This document shows positions 45,712-53,395 of a stretch of DNA of 64,000 nucleotides, piece after piece. The notes beneath the pieces are model-generated. The model was given only the letters and a program-made list of their open reading frames with translations, was not told where the DNA came from and searched no databases. Numbering within the stretch: the first letter of the stretch is position 1; every line of letters begins with the position of its first letter. The stretch comes from an uncultured Rhizobium sp. (GTDB lineage: Bacteria > Pseudomonadota > Alphaproteobacteria > Rhizobiales > Rhizobiaceae), in assembly GCA_945952315.1 (NCBI GenBank), contig CAMFIE010000006.1, forward strand, positions 94,033 to 158,032, given 5' to 3'. Position numbers and translations under genes: made by a program.

Positions 45712-46653
45712 ATGCAGGAGCACAAGGGCCGGGCCGCCTTTGCCGCGGTCGACTGGGGAACCAGCAGTTTCCGCCTGTGGCTGATGACGGAAAAGGGCGA
45801 CGTGCTTTCCGAGCGCCGCAGCGACGAGGGCATGGCGAAGGCTTCCGCGGGCTGCACCTTCGGCAAGATCCTGAAAAGCCATCTTTCGGCGCTTGGCGCG
45901 GGCGAGGACCTGCCGGTGATCATCTGCGGCATGGCAGGGGCACGGCAGGGCTGGACAGAGGCCGGTTACGTGACCGTGCCTGCCCTTCCCGAGGCGATCC
46001 TCAAGGGAGCGGTGCGGGTGCCGGGCGAGGCGCGCGATATCCGCATTCTCCCCGGCCTTGCCAATCGCAACCCCGCCCATCCGGATGTGATGCGCGGCGA
46101 GGAAACGCAGTTGCTCGGAGCCTTGGGCGCATTGGGGGATGGCACCCACCTTGCCTGCATGCCCGGCACCCATTCCAAATGGGTGCGGATGGCCGGTCAC
46201 GAGGTCCTTGAGTTCTCCACCTACATGACGGGCGAACTGTTTGACCTTCTGTCGAAACAGTCGCTGCTCGCCCATTCGCTGCTGGGGTCCGAGGGCATGG
46301 ATATGGAAGCCTTCCGCATCGCCGTTTCCAAGGCCGTGGCGGAACCGGGCCGGGCGACGAACCTGCTCTTTGCGATCCGCGCCGGGCAGTTGCTCGAAGG
46401 CGCAGGCGCCGATGTCAGCCGCGCCCGGCTTTCCGGCACCCTGATCGGCCTGGAAATCGCGGGCGCAAGCGGCGATGCGCTGAATGCCTTTTCCGGCACG
46501 ATCAGCCTGATCGTGTCCGGCAGGCTCGGTGATCTCTATGCCGAGGCGCTCACCGCGCTTTCCCGCCCCTTCATCACCATCGCTGCCGATGATGCGGTGC
46601 GCGAGGGCCTTGCCCGCGCCGCCCGCAGCCTCTGGTTCCAGAGCAAGGAATAA
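45712..46653 (+). CDS. dgoK: 2-dehydro-3-deoxygalactonokinase
   Basis: A 313-residue sugar-acid kinase of the DgoK family that phosphorylates 2-dehydro-3-deoxy-D-galactonate. The nucleotide-binding loop is AAVDWGTSSFRLWLM; further markers are ICGMAGARQGWTEAGYV and CMPGTHSKWVRM. The ATG at 45712 has GGGAGG at a good distance; ATG 45706 or TTG 45694 are alternatives. It is the first gene of the operon, and dgoA starts five bases after its stop. Confidence 0.95.
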   Translation: MQEHKGRAAFAAVDWGTSSFRLWLMTEKGDVLSERRSDEGMAKASAGCTFGKILKSHLSALGAGEDLPVIICGMAGARQGWTEAGYVTVPALPEAILKGAVRVPGEARDIRILPGLANRNPAHPDVMRGEETQLLGALGALGDGTHLACMPGTHSKWVRMAGHEVLEFSTYMTGELFDLLSKQSLLAHSLLGSEGMDMEAFRIAVSKAVAEPGRATNLLFAIRAGQLLEGAGADVSRARLSGTLIGLEIAGASGDALNAFSGTISLIVSGRLGDLYAEALTALSRPFITIAADDAVREGLARAARSLWFQSKE

Positions 46654-46658
46654 GACTG

Positions 46659-47300
46659 ATGACCACACGCATTCCCTTTCCGTCGATGCGCTATCCGCTG
46701 GTTGCGATCCTGCGCGGGCTGAAACCCGAAGAGGTCGAGGGCGTGGTCGGCGCGCTGATCGAGACCGGTTTTACGGCCATCGAGATCCCGCTGAATTCGC
46801 CGGACCCGTTCCGCTCCATCGAGATTGCCGCGAAAATGGCGCCGGAGGGCGTGCTGATCGGGGCGGGCACGGTTTTGACCGTCGAAGATGTTGCCCATCT
46901 CGATCAGGCTGGCGGCAAGCTGATGGTGAGCCCGAATGTGGAGCCGGAGGTGATCCGCGCCGCCCATGGCAAGGGCATGGTGACGCTTCCCGGCGTCTTT
47001 ACCCCGACCGAAGCGCTTGCCGCCGCAAAGGCGGGCGCGACGGGCCTGAAGTTCTTCCCCGCAAGCGTGCTTGGCCCCTCGGGCATCCATGCGATCCGCG
47101 CCGTGCTGCCGCCCGAGCTGGTGATTGCCGCCGTGGGTGGCGTGTCGGATGCCAATTTCGCCGATTACATCAAGGTGGGCATCCATGCCTTCGGCCTCGG
47201 CTCCAGCCTCTACAAGCCCGGCCTTTCGGCGGCGGAGGTGCGCGCGCTTTCGGTGAAGACGCTCGCCGCCTATGATGCCGCGCTTGGCCGGGGGGCGTGA
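46659..47300 (+). CDS. dgoA: 2-dehydro-3-deoxy-6-phosphogalactonate aldolase
   Basis: A 213-residue KDPGal aldolase that splits the DgoK product into pyruvate and glyceraldehyde-3-phosphate. The class I aldolase barrel is clear: VAILRGLKPEE, the catalytic glutamate in AIEIPLNSPDP, GAGTVLT, TLPGVFTPTEA, and the Schiff-base lysine in GLKFFPAS. The C-terminus FGLGSSLYKPG binds phosphate. It is the second gene of the operon. Confidence 0.95.
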   Translation: MTTRIPFPSMRYPLVAILRGLKPEEVEGVVGALIETGFTAIEIPLNSPDPFRSIEIAAKMAPEGVLIGAGTVLTVEDVAHLDQAGGKLMVSPNVEPEVIRAAHGKGMVTLPGVFTPTEALAAAKAGATGLKFFPASVLGPSGIHAIRAVLPPELVIAAVGGVSDANFADYIKVGIHAFGLGSSLYKPGLSAAEVRALSVKTLAAYDAALGRGA

Positions 47301-47304
47301 ACCG

Positions 47305-48180
47305 ATGGCGCCGCTTCATGCCTTTGCCGGTTCGGTCCTCTGCCCTGCCCGCATGACGCTTGGCGAAGGCCCGACCTATGATGCGACAACCGACACCGCC
47401 TACTGGTTCGACATTGTCGGCAAGGCGCTGCATGCGCTTGATTTTACGACCGGTGAAAAGCGCGTGCATGCCCTGCCCATGATGGCGAGCGTTCTTGCCC
47501 GTATCGATGACCGGCGGCAGCTGATCGCAACCGAGCACGGGCTTTTCCTCCGCGATGTCACCAGCGGCGAACTGTCACTGCACGTAGCGATCGAGGCGGA
47601 CCGGCCCGAAACCCGCTCCAATGACGGCCGCGTGCATCCGTCCGGGGCGCTCTGGATCGGCACCATGGGCAAGGCGCTGGAACCCGGAGCAGGCAGTCTC
47701 TACCATGTGGCGGCGGGCGAGGTGACGGTGCTCTATACCGGCCTTTCGATCCCGAACGGCATCTGTTTTTCGCCCGATGGCGCGACCGGCTATTTCGTCG
47801 ATACCGGCGACAATCTCTACAAGCGTGTGGCGCTCGATCCGAAAACCGGGCTGCCGGTCGGCACGCCGGAAGTGATGATCGATGCCTCCGGGCTTGAGGG
47901 CGGCATGGACGGGGCGGTCTGCGATGTTAATGGCGATATCTGGAATGCGCATTGGGGCATGGGCCGGGTGAACCGCTATCGTCCGGATGGCACGCTGGTC
48001 GAGGCTTTTGCCGTGCCTGGCAGGCAGAGCTCCTGCCCCGCCTTCATCGGCCGCGATCTCGACCGGATGCTGGTCACGACCGCCGGTATCGGTCTTCCGG
48101 AAAGCGATGACGCGGAGGGCCGCACCTATCAGCTCGGCATCCAGGTGAAGGGGCAGGAAATCCCCGATTACCGGCTCTGA
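47305..48180 (+). CDS. SMP-30/gluconolactonase family protein
   Basis: A 291-residue six-bladed propeller lactonase. The metal ligands of the regucalcin fold are present: Glu in LGEGPTYD, the Asn/Asp pair in SNDGRVHPSGALWIGTMG, Asn in SIPNGICFSPDG and Asp in AVCDVNGDIWNAHWG. In this operon it probably opens galactonolactone (or a related aldonolactone) to the acid used further by the pathway. The ATG at 47305 lies four bases after the dgoA stop. No aldose dehydrogenase or galactonate dehydratase gene is visible nearby. Confidence 0.92.
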   Translation: MAPLHAFAGSVLCPARMTLGEGPTYDATTDTAYWFDIVGKALHALDFTTGEKRVHALPMMASVLARIDDRRQLIATEHGLFLRDVTSGELSLHVAIEADRPETRSNDGRVHPSGALWIGTMGKALEPGAGSLYHVAAGEVTVLYTGLSIPNGICFSPDGATGYFVDTGDNLYKRVALDPKTGLPVGTPEVMIDASGLEGGMDGAVCDVNGDIWNAHWGMGRVNRYRPDGTLVEAFAVPGRQSSCPAFIGRDLDRMLVTTAGIGLPESDDAEGRTYQLGIQVKGQEIPDYRL

Positions 48181-48242
48181 ATATCGTGCGATTTTCGCTG
48201 AAACAGGGCTGCAACACCCGTTTTTCGACCATACCAGACAGA

Positions 48243-48269
48243 AAAGGGCCGGAACCAATCCGGCCCTTT
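48243..48269 (+). terminator. Terminator of the dgo operon
   Basis: AAAGGGCCGG (48243-48252) pairs perfectly with CCGGCCCTTT (48260-48269) around a seven-base loop, 63 bases after the lactonase stop. The T-run is short and overlaps the stem. Confidence 0.75.
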
Positions 48270-48359
48270 GCCGTTCTCGTTCCGCAAGCTGGCTGGCCGC
48301 TCCCGTCCCGGGATGGGGTGTGTGGCCGCCGGAAAAACGAAAGAGAAAGGCAGATCGAG

Positions 48360-48947
48360 ATGATCAAGACGTTTGTTACCGCTGCTGCTGCCAGCACGTT
48401 TCTGATGATGGCCGCAAGCGCACACGCACAGGACACGACGACCTCGCCGACTTCCCCTTCCGGCACCAGCACGGACACGACAACCGGAACCGGCAATGCC
48501 ACCGGCGGCGCGGCCACCACCACCACGGCTACGGGCGTCGCGGGAACCTATCTGACCGAACAGTCCACCGATCAGATCAGCGCCGATGACTATATCGGCA
48601 CCACCGTCTACAACGCCAATAACGAGAGCATCGGCGAGATCAACGACCTGATCATCGAGAAAAACGGTGGCGTTGCGGCAGCCGTGATCGGCGTCGGCGG
48701 CTTTCTCGGCATGGGCGAAAAGAATGTCGCGGTGCCGATGGCCAATATCATGGTCGCAACCGAAGACAACAACACCGACCTGAAGCTCACCACCAACGAG
48801 ACGATGGATACGCTGAAGGCCGCTCCCGAATTCCGCACGCTGGCGATGAAGCGGTCGAACGCCACGACGCCCGATCCGGCAGCAACCGCACCGGGCACGG
48901 CACCGGCGCCTGCAGAAAATTCCACGACGCCGGGAACCTCCAACTGA
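48360..48947 (+). CDS. PRC-barrel domain protein, exported
   Basis: A 195-residue envelope protein. It has a signal peptide (TFVTAAAASTFLMMAASAHA), a Thr/Ser/Gly-rich low-complexity linker (residues about 25-60), a PRC-barrel domain (DDYIGTTVYNANNESIGEIN ... VIGVGGFLGMGEKNVAVPM), and a Pro/Ala/Thr-rich tail. Such exported PRC-barrel proteins are frequent in rhizobia, with no known activity. AAAGG lies before the ATG at 48360. A strong terminator is found 118 bases after the stop. Confidence 0.9.
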   Translation: MIKTFVTAAAASTFLMMAASAHAQDTTTSPTSPSGTSTDTTTGTGNATGGAATTTTATGVAGTYLTEQSTDQISADDYIGTTVYNANNESIGEINDLIIEKNGGVAAAVIGVGGFLGMGEKNVAVPMANIMVATEDNNTDLKLTTNETMDTLKAAPEFRTLAMKRSNATTPDPAATAPGTAPAPAENSTTPGTSN

Positions 48948-49064
48948 TTGCGGCGTTCATGGACAGGACATTCGCCGAAATTCTTCCCGCCGTTCTTTCC
49001 GGCACCGCCCCCTGCCAGAAAGAACCCTAACTGATCAGGGAAGATCCCCCTCCATTTCGGCGAA

Positions 49065-49102
49065 GGCGGCGGTGTCATTCACGACACCGCCGCCGTTTTT
49101 TT
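49065..49102 (+). terminator. Strong terminator after the PRC-barrel gene
   Basis: A perfect 12-pair stem (GGCGGCGGTGTC at 49065-49076 with GACACCGCCGCC at 49083-49094), six-base loop, then GTTTTTTT on the plus strand. It lies directly before the convergent mttB-family stop. Confidence 0.92.
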
Positions 49103-49106
49103 CCAA

Positions 49107-50651
49107 TCAATACCAGGCGTCGGCCCGGCCTTCCTTCTTGCGGGCCACATAGGCCTTGAGTTCCTCGTCCTTCGCCTCGTCGAGAGACGGGGCCTCGAAC
49201 TCGGCAAGCCGCTTCTTCCACTCGCGGTTGGCGCGGGTGGCGATATCGGTGGAACCGCCCTCCTGGCTCCATTTTTCGAAAGGCTCGTTGTCGGAAAGCT
49301 CCGAATCCCAGAAGGCGGTCGTGTAATTGCGCATCGTATGCGCCGAGCCGAGGAAGTGGCTGCCCGGCCCCACTTCGTGGAAGGCATCCATGGCGAGCGT
49401 GTTGTCATCCACCACCACGCCCTTCAGATAGGCATGCAGCGCGCCGCACAGATCCGTATCCATCACGAATTTCTCGTAGGACATGGAGAGCAGCCCGTCG
49501 AGGAAGCCTGCCGAATGCAGGATGAAGTTTGCGCCGCAATGCACCGCCGACAGCATCGACATCAGCCCTTCCTGCATGGCCTGGCCATCGGGAAGCTTGG
49601 AATTGGAGAAATTGCCGGCGCAGCGCAGCGGCAGCTTCAGGCGGCGGGCGAGCTGGCCGATCACCATCGAACCGATCGCCGGTTCCGGTGTGCCGAAGGT
49701 GGGCGAGCCCGAGCGCAGCGACATGGAGGACAGGAAGTTGCCGAAGATAACCGGCGCGCCCTTGCGCTCCAGCTGGGTGAGCGCGCAACCGGCAAGCGTT
49801 TCCGCGTAAGCCTGCGCAATCGCACCTGCCGACGTCACCGGGCCCATCGCGCCGCCGAGAATGAAGGGCACGATCACGGCTGCCTGATTGGCACGCGCAT
49901 AGGCGCGCAGAACCGTCGTCATGGTGCCGTCCCAGACCAGCGGCGAATTGACGTTCACATTGCCGAGGATCACGCAGTTCTTGTCGGTAAACTCGGTGCC
50001 GAACAGGATGCGCGCCATCTCGATATTTTCCTCGGCGCGCGATTCATGCGTGACCGAGCCCATGAAGCAGCGATCCGAATATCGGATATGGCTGTAGACC
50101 ATGTCGAGGTGGCGCTTGTTCACCGGCACGTCCACCGGCTCGCAGATCGTGCCGCCGGAATGATGCAGCCAGGGGCTGGACTGGCCGAGCTTGATCAGGT
50201 TCTGGAAATCCTCGAGCGTGCCATAGCGGCGGCCCTTGTCGAGGTCCATCACGAAGGGCGAGCCGTAGGACGGGGCGAAGACCACGTTCTTTCCGCCGAT
50301 CTCGACATTGTTGGCCGGGTTGCGCGCGTGCTGGGTGAAGACTTCCGGCGCCGTCGAGACGAGCTCGCGCAGCATGCCCGGCTCGAAGGTTACCTTGAGG
50401 CCATCGACCTTCGCGCCCGCCTTGCGCCAGAGTTCCAGCGCATCCGGATCGTCGCGGAACTCGATGCCGACTTCGGCAAGGATACGATCCGCCGTCTTCT
50501 CGATCTTCACGAGATTTTCTTCCGACAGGATGTCATAGGTCGGAATGTTGCGCACGATATAGGGAACGCCAACCGGCTTTGCGCCCTGGACGCGGCGGTT
50601 TCCGCGCGTGCGGCGCTCGGTGCTTGCGGGTTTTTCCATCACGTCAGACAT
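49107..50651 (-). CDS. Trimethylamine methyltransferase (MttB) family protein, non-pyrrolysine
   Basis: A 514-residue TIM-barrel methyltransferase of the MttB superfamily. The frame is uninterrupted, with no in-frame amber codon, so it is of the pyrrolysine-free kind that includes glycine-betaine demethylases. Markers include SYGSPFVMDLDKGRRYGTLE, LHHSGGTICEPVDVP, VNSPLVWDGTM, and GAMGPVTSAGAIAQAYAETL. The substrate is likely a quaternary amine, which is inference. GGGAG favours ATG 50651; ATG 50657 is close. A divergent LysR-type regulator follows upstream. No corrinoid-protein gene is seen in the window. Confidence 0.9.
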   Translation of the reverse strand: MSDVMEKPASTERRTRGNRRVQGAKPVGVPYIVRNIPTYDILSEENLVKIEKTADRILAEVGIEFRDDPDALELWRKAGAKVDGLKVTFEPGMLRELVSTAPEVFTQHARNPANNVEIGGKNVVFAPSYGSPFVMDLDKGRRYGTLEDFQNLIKLGQSSPWLHHSGGTICEPVDVPVNKRHLDMVYSHIRYSDRCFMGSVTHESRAEENIEMARILFGTEFTDKNCVILGNVNVNSPLVWDGTMTTVLRAYARANQAAVIVPFILGGAMGPVTSAGAIAQAYAETLAGCALTQLERKGAPVIFGNFLSSMSLRSGSPTFGTPEPAIGSMVIGQLARRLKLPLRCAGNFSNSKLPDGQAMQEGLMSMLSAVHCGANFILHSAGFLDGLLSMSYEKFVMDTDLCGALHAYLKGVVVDDNTLAMDAFHEVGPGSHFLGSAHTMRNYTTAFWDSELSDNEPFEKWSQEGGSTDIATRANREWKKRLAEFEAPSLDEAKDEELKAYVARKKEGRADAWY

Positions 50652-50786
50652 CGGCATGCTCCCTATGGCCAGATGCGGCCCATTTCTTTCATGACCGGAA
50701 AACTACAGGCGGATTTGAGCGCTGTAACGCTGGTATTTTTCCGGTCTTTCGATAAACTGGGCTTATGGAAGAAATCCGGAAACCCG

Positions 50787-51713
50787 ATGAACAGCTTTCG
50801 CCGTCTGCTCCCCTCCGCCACCAGTCTGATCGTCTTCGAGGCGGCCGGGCGGCATGAGAATTTCACCCGCGCGGCCGAGGAACTGGGGCTTTCGCAGGCC
50901 GCCGTGTCCTATGCGGTGCGCGCGCTCGAGGAGCAGCTCGGCGTGCCGCTCTTTCACCGCGTGCATCGCGCCGTCGAACTCACGGAGGCGGGCGAGCGCT
51001 TTCATGCGGATGTCTCGGCAGGCCTTGCCCGCATCGAGAAATCGGCGGAAGACATTCGCGCCAAGGGCCGCGAGGTGAATGTGACGCTGGCCGCCTCCAC
51101 CGCCTTTGCCTCGATGTGGATGCTGCCGCGCCTTGCCAAGCTCAGGGAAGACCTGCCGGATATCGACCTGCGCATCCAGACTTCGGTGCGTGATCTCGAT
51201 CTCGACGAGGAGCCGATCCCGCTCGGCATTCGCGGCGGTGATCCGGCGCAATGGCCGCGCTATCATGCGGCGCTGCTGGCGCCTGAGGTGATCCGGGCGG
51301 TCGCAAGCCCGAGCTTCATCGAGGCGAACGGGCTGCCGGAAAACCCGGCGGATCTCACCCGCTATCGGCTGATTGATCTCGAAGAGCCGGTGCGGCGGGC
51401 TTGCGACTGGCCGGAATGGTTCCGGAGCGCCGGTCTCACCTATCAGCCGCGCGGCAAGCGGCTGGCGATCAATGATTATGTGCTGGTGGTGCAGGCGGTG
51501 CTTTCGGGCGAAGGCATCGGCCTTGGCTGGGATCATCTGATCGCGCCGCAGATCCGCTCCGGTGCGCTGGTGCCGGTCGGCAATCACGTGCTGGAAACCG
51601 GCTATGCCTTCTACGTGGTGTGGCCGCGCGCGCGCGACCTCAAGGCATCGGCGCGGCGGGTGCGCGACTGGCTGATAGCCGAAGGTGAGCGCGCCCGTCT
51701 GGCCGTGGATTGA
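50787..51713 (+). CDS. LysR family transcriptional regulator (GcvA-like)
   Basis: A 308-residue regulator. The N-terminal helix-turn-helix is RLLPSATSLIVFEAAGRHEN ... FTRAAEELGLSQAAVSYAVRALEEQLG, followed by RVHRAVELTEAGERF and a substrate-binding domain starting TLAASTAFASMWMLPRLAKL. It diverges from the mttB-family gene with a 135-base gap and may control it, as is usual for LysR regulators. ATG at 50787 is chosen. Confidence 0.92.
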   Translation: MNSFRRLLPSATSLIVFEAAGRHENFTRAAEELGLSQAAVSYAVRALEEQLGVPLFHRVHRAVELTEAGERFHADVSAGLARIEKSAEDIRAKGREVNVTLAASTAFASMWMLPRLAKLREDLPDIDLRIQTSVRDLDLDEEPIPLGIRGGDPAQWPRYHAALLAPEVIRAVASPSFIEANGLPENPADLTRYRLIDLEEPVRRACDWPEWFRSAGLTYQPRGKRLAINDYVLVVQAVLSGEGIGLGWDHLIAPQIRSGALVPVGNHVLETGYAFYVVWPRARDLKASARRVRDWLIAEGERARLAVD

Positions 51714-51719
51714 GGCTTA

Positions 51720-51821
51720 GAGCATGTCCGGCGAACAGGAGTTCACCGAACCTGCTCCAACTCCATGTTTTAACGCATTTCCGGGCGGAAAACCGTGATT
51801 ACACTTTTCCTGGAAATGCTC
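51720..51821. repeat. Palindromic intergenic element (GAGCAT...ATGCTC)
   Basis: About 100 bases, with outer ends GAGCAT/ATGCTC and internal pieces such as GCATTTCC...GGAAATGC. Elements with this ATTTCC-GGAAAA-type content are widespread between rhizobial genes. It overlaps the stop codon of the EAL gene on the other strand by two bases. Confidence 0.65.
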
Positions 51822-53160
51822 AGGCCGACTGTTCGTACTGGATCGAGTTCAGCCAGGCGAGCGTGGTCGCGGCATCCATCGGCTTGCCGTAATAGTAGCC
51901 CTGCCCCAGCGCACAGCCGAAATGCTTGAGCATTTCCGCTTCCTGCAGATGCTCGATGCCTTCGGCGACCACCTGCAGGCCGAGCCCGTCGCACATGGCG
52001 ATGATCGCCTTGATGATCAGCTCGGACGGGCGGTCGGAGGTGATGCGGGCCACAAAGGCGCGGTCGATCTTGACCTTGTCGAAAGAGAAATCCCGCAGCC
52101 GGCCGAGGCTCGACTGGCCGGTGCCGAAATCATCGAGCGAGATGCGCACGCCGAACTGGCGCAGATCGAGCAGGATGCGCTGCGCGGTTTCCGCAGACGT
52201 CATGATCGCGGTTTCGGTGATTTCCAGCTCCAGCCGCTCGGGATCAAGACCGGAGCGGTTGACGATCGACATGATCGTGCCGACGGTGCTGGGATCCATA
52301 AGCTGGGCGGAGGAAAGATTGAAGGAGAGGAACAGCTCGCGCGGCCAGGAAAGGGCTGCTTCCGCAGCCTTGCGCAGCAGCGCTTCCGACAGCGCATCGA
52401 TGAATCCGCGCTCTTCGGCCAGCGGCACGAAGATCGCGGGCGAGACGAAGCCGAGATCGGGATCGTTCCAGCGGGCGAGCGCCTCGAATCCCACCGGCAT
52501 GCCGGTCTTCAGCGCCACAATCGGCTGGAAATGCACATCCACCTGATCCTTGATGATGGCATTGCGCAACGCCTGCTCGAGCTGCGTCGCGCGCTTCATC
52601 TCCTGGGCGATCTGGTGAGAATAGACGGTGATCTGCCCGCGCCCGCGCCGCTTGGAGCGGTAAAGGGCCGTATCCGCGCTTTTGAGGAGATCATCGAAAT
52701 CCTCGCCCGCAAAGGGATGGATCGCAAAGCCGAAGGAGGCGGAAAGACGCACATTGCGATCGCCGAGATCATAAGGGGCCGACAGCACGTCGCGGATCAT
52801 CTGCCCCATCTTTTCCGCGCCCGTGCGCTCGAAGACCAGAGGGAAGAGGAAGGCGAAGGCATCACCGCCATGGCGGGTCACCACCGCGCCATCCGGAATG
52901 CAGGCCTTCAGGCGATGGGCGACCTGGCAGAGGATTTCGTCACCCGCATCCATGCCGAACAGGTCGTTGATCGGCTTGAACCCATCCAGATTGGCAATAC
53001 ACAGCGCAAAAGGGGCCGGATCCGCGGCCCGTTCCGCAATCAGCCGCCGCATCTTGTCGCGCAGGCGGTTGCGGTTACCAAGGCCGGTCAGACCATCGGT
53101 ATAGGCTGTCGCCTGCGGCTCGCTTTGGCTGACGTCTGGCGATACCTCGTCGGTCAGCAT
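51820..53160 (-). CDS. Degenerate GGDEF / EAL domain protein (probable c-di-GMP phosphodiesterase)
   Basis: A 446-residue cytoplasmic protein with no membrane helix. The GGDEF domain has lost its catalytic glutamate: RHGGDAFAF, G98-G99-D100-A101-F102, so cyclase activity is unlikely. The EAL domain has the expected residues: E226-A-L, N281 in SFNLSSAQL, ELEITE, D343-D344 in LDDFGTG, K364 in VKIDRAF and GQGYYYGKP. It probably breaks down c-di-GMP, perhaps with GTP binding by the GGDAF domain as a control. The ATG at 53160 is chosen. It is transcribed in the same direction as the PAS-receiver protein upstream. Confidence 0.93.
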   Translation of the reverse strand: MLTDEVSPDVSQSEPQATAYTDGLTGLGNRNRLRDKMRRLIAERAADPAPFALCIANLDGFKPINDLFGMDAGDEILCQVAHRLKACIPDGAVVTRHGGDAFAFLFPLVFERTGAEKMGQMIRDVLSAPYDLGDRNVRLSASFGFAIHPFAGEDFDDLLKSADTALYRSKRRGRGQITVYSHQIAQEMKRATQLEQALRNAIIKDQVDVHFQPIVALKTGMPVGFEALARWNDPDLGFVSPAIFVPLAEERGFIDALSEALLRKAAEAALSWPRELFLSFNLSSAQLMDPSTVGTIMSIVNRSGLDPERLELEITETAIMTSAETAQRILLDLRQFGVRISLDDFGTGQSSLGRLRDFSFDKVKIDRAFVARITSDRPSELIIKAIIAMCDGLGLQVVAEGIEHLQEAEMLKHFGCALGQGYYYGKPMDAATTLAWLNSIQYEQSA

Positions 53161-53395
53161 GTCACCCCGATCCTGGACCCTCTCGCCGCCACATTCAGGC
53201 CAGTGGCCGAAAGGCAAGGCGGACAGGTCCGTTTCCTGACTTTGTCCGACGGAAGAATGAACCCCTCAACCTTAACCGCCGGTCTTTCGAATAGATGCAA
53301 CCAAGATGCCGTCAAACCCTTAAGATTGTCATATCGTTATATGCCACATTCTACCTGATATGATTATGTAATCCGGTCTTTCTGAATGCTCAGGA

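Noticed and set aside
49107..50651. Pyrrolysine-containing trimethylamine methyltransferase
   Set aside because: No in-frame TAG codon in the whole reading frame.
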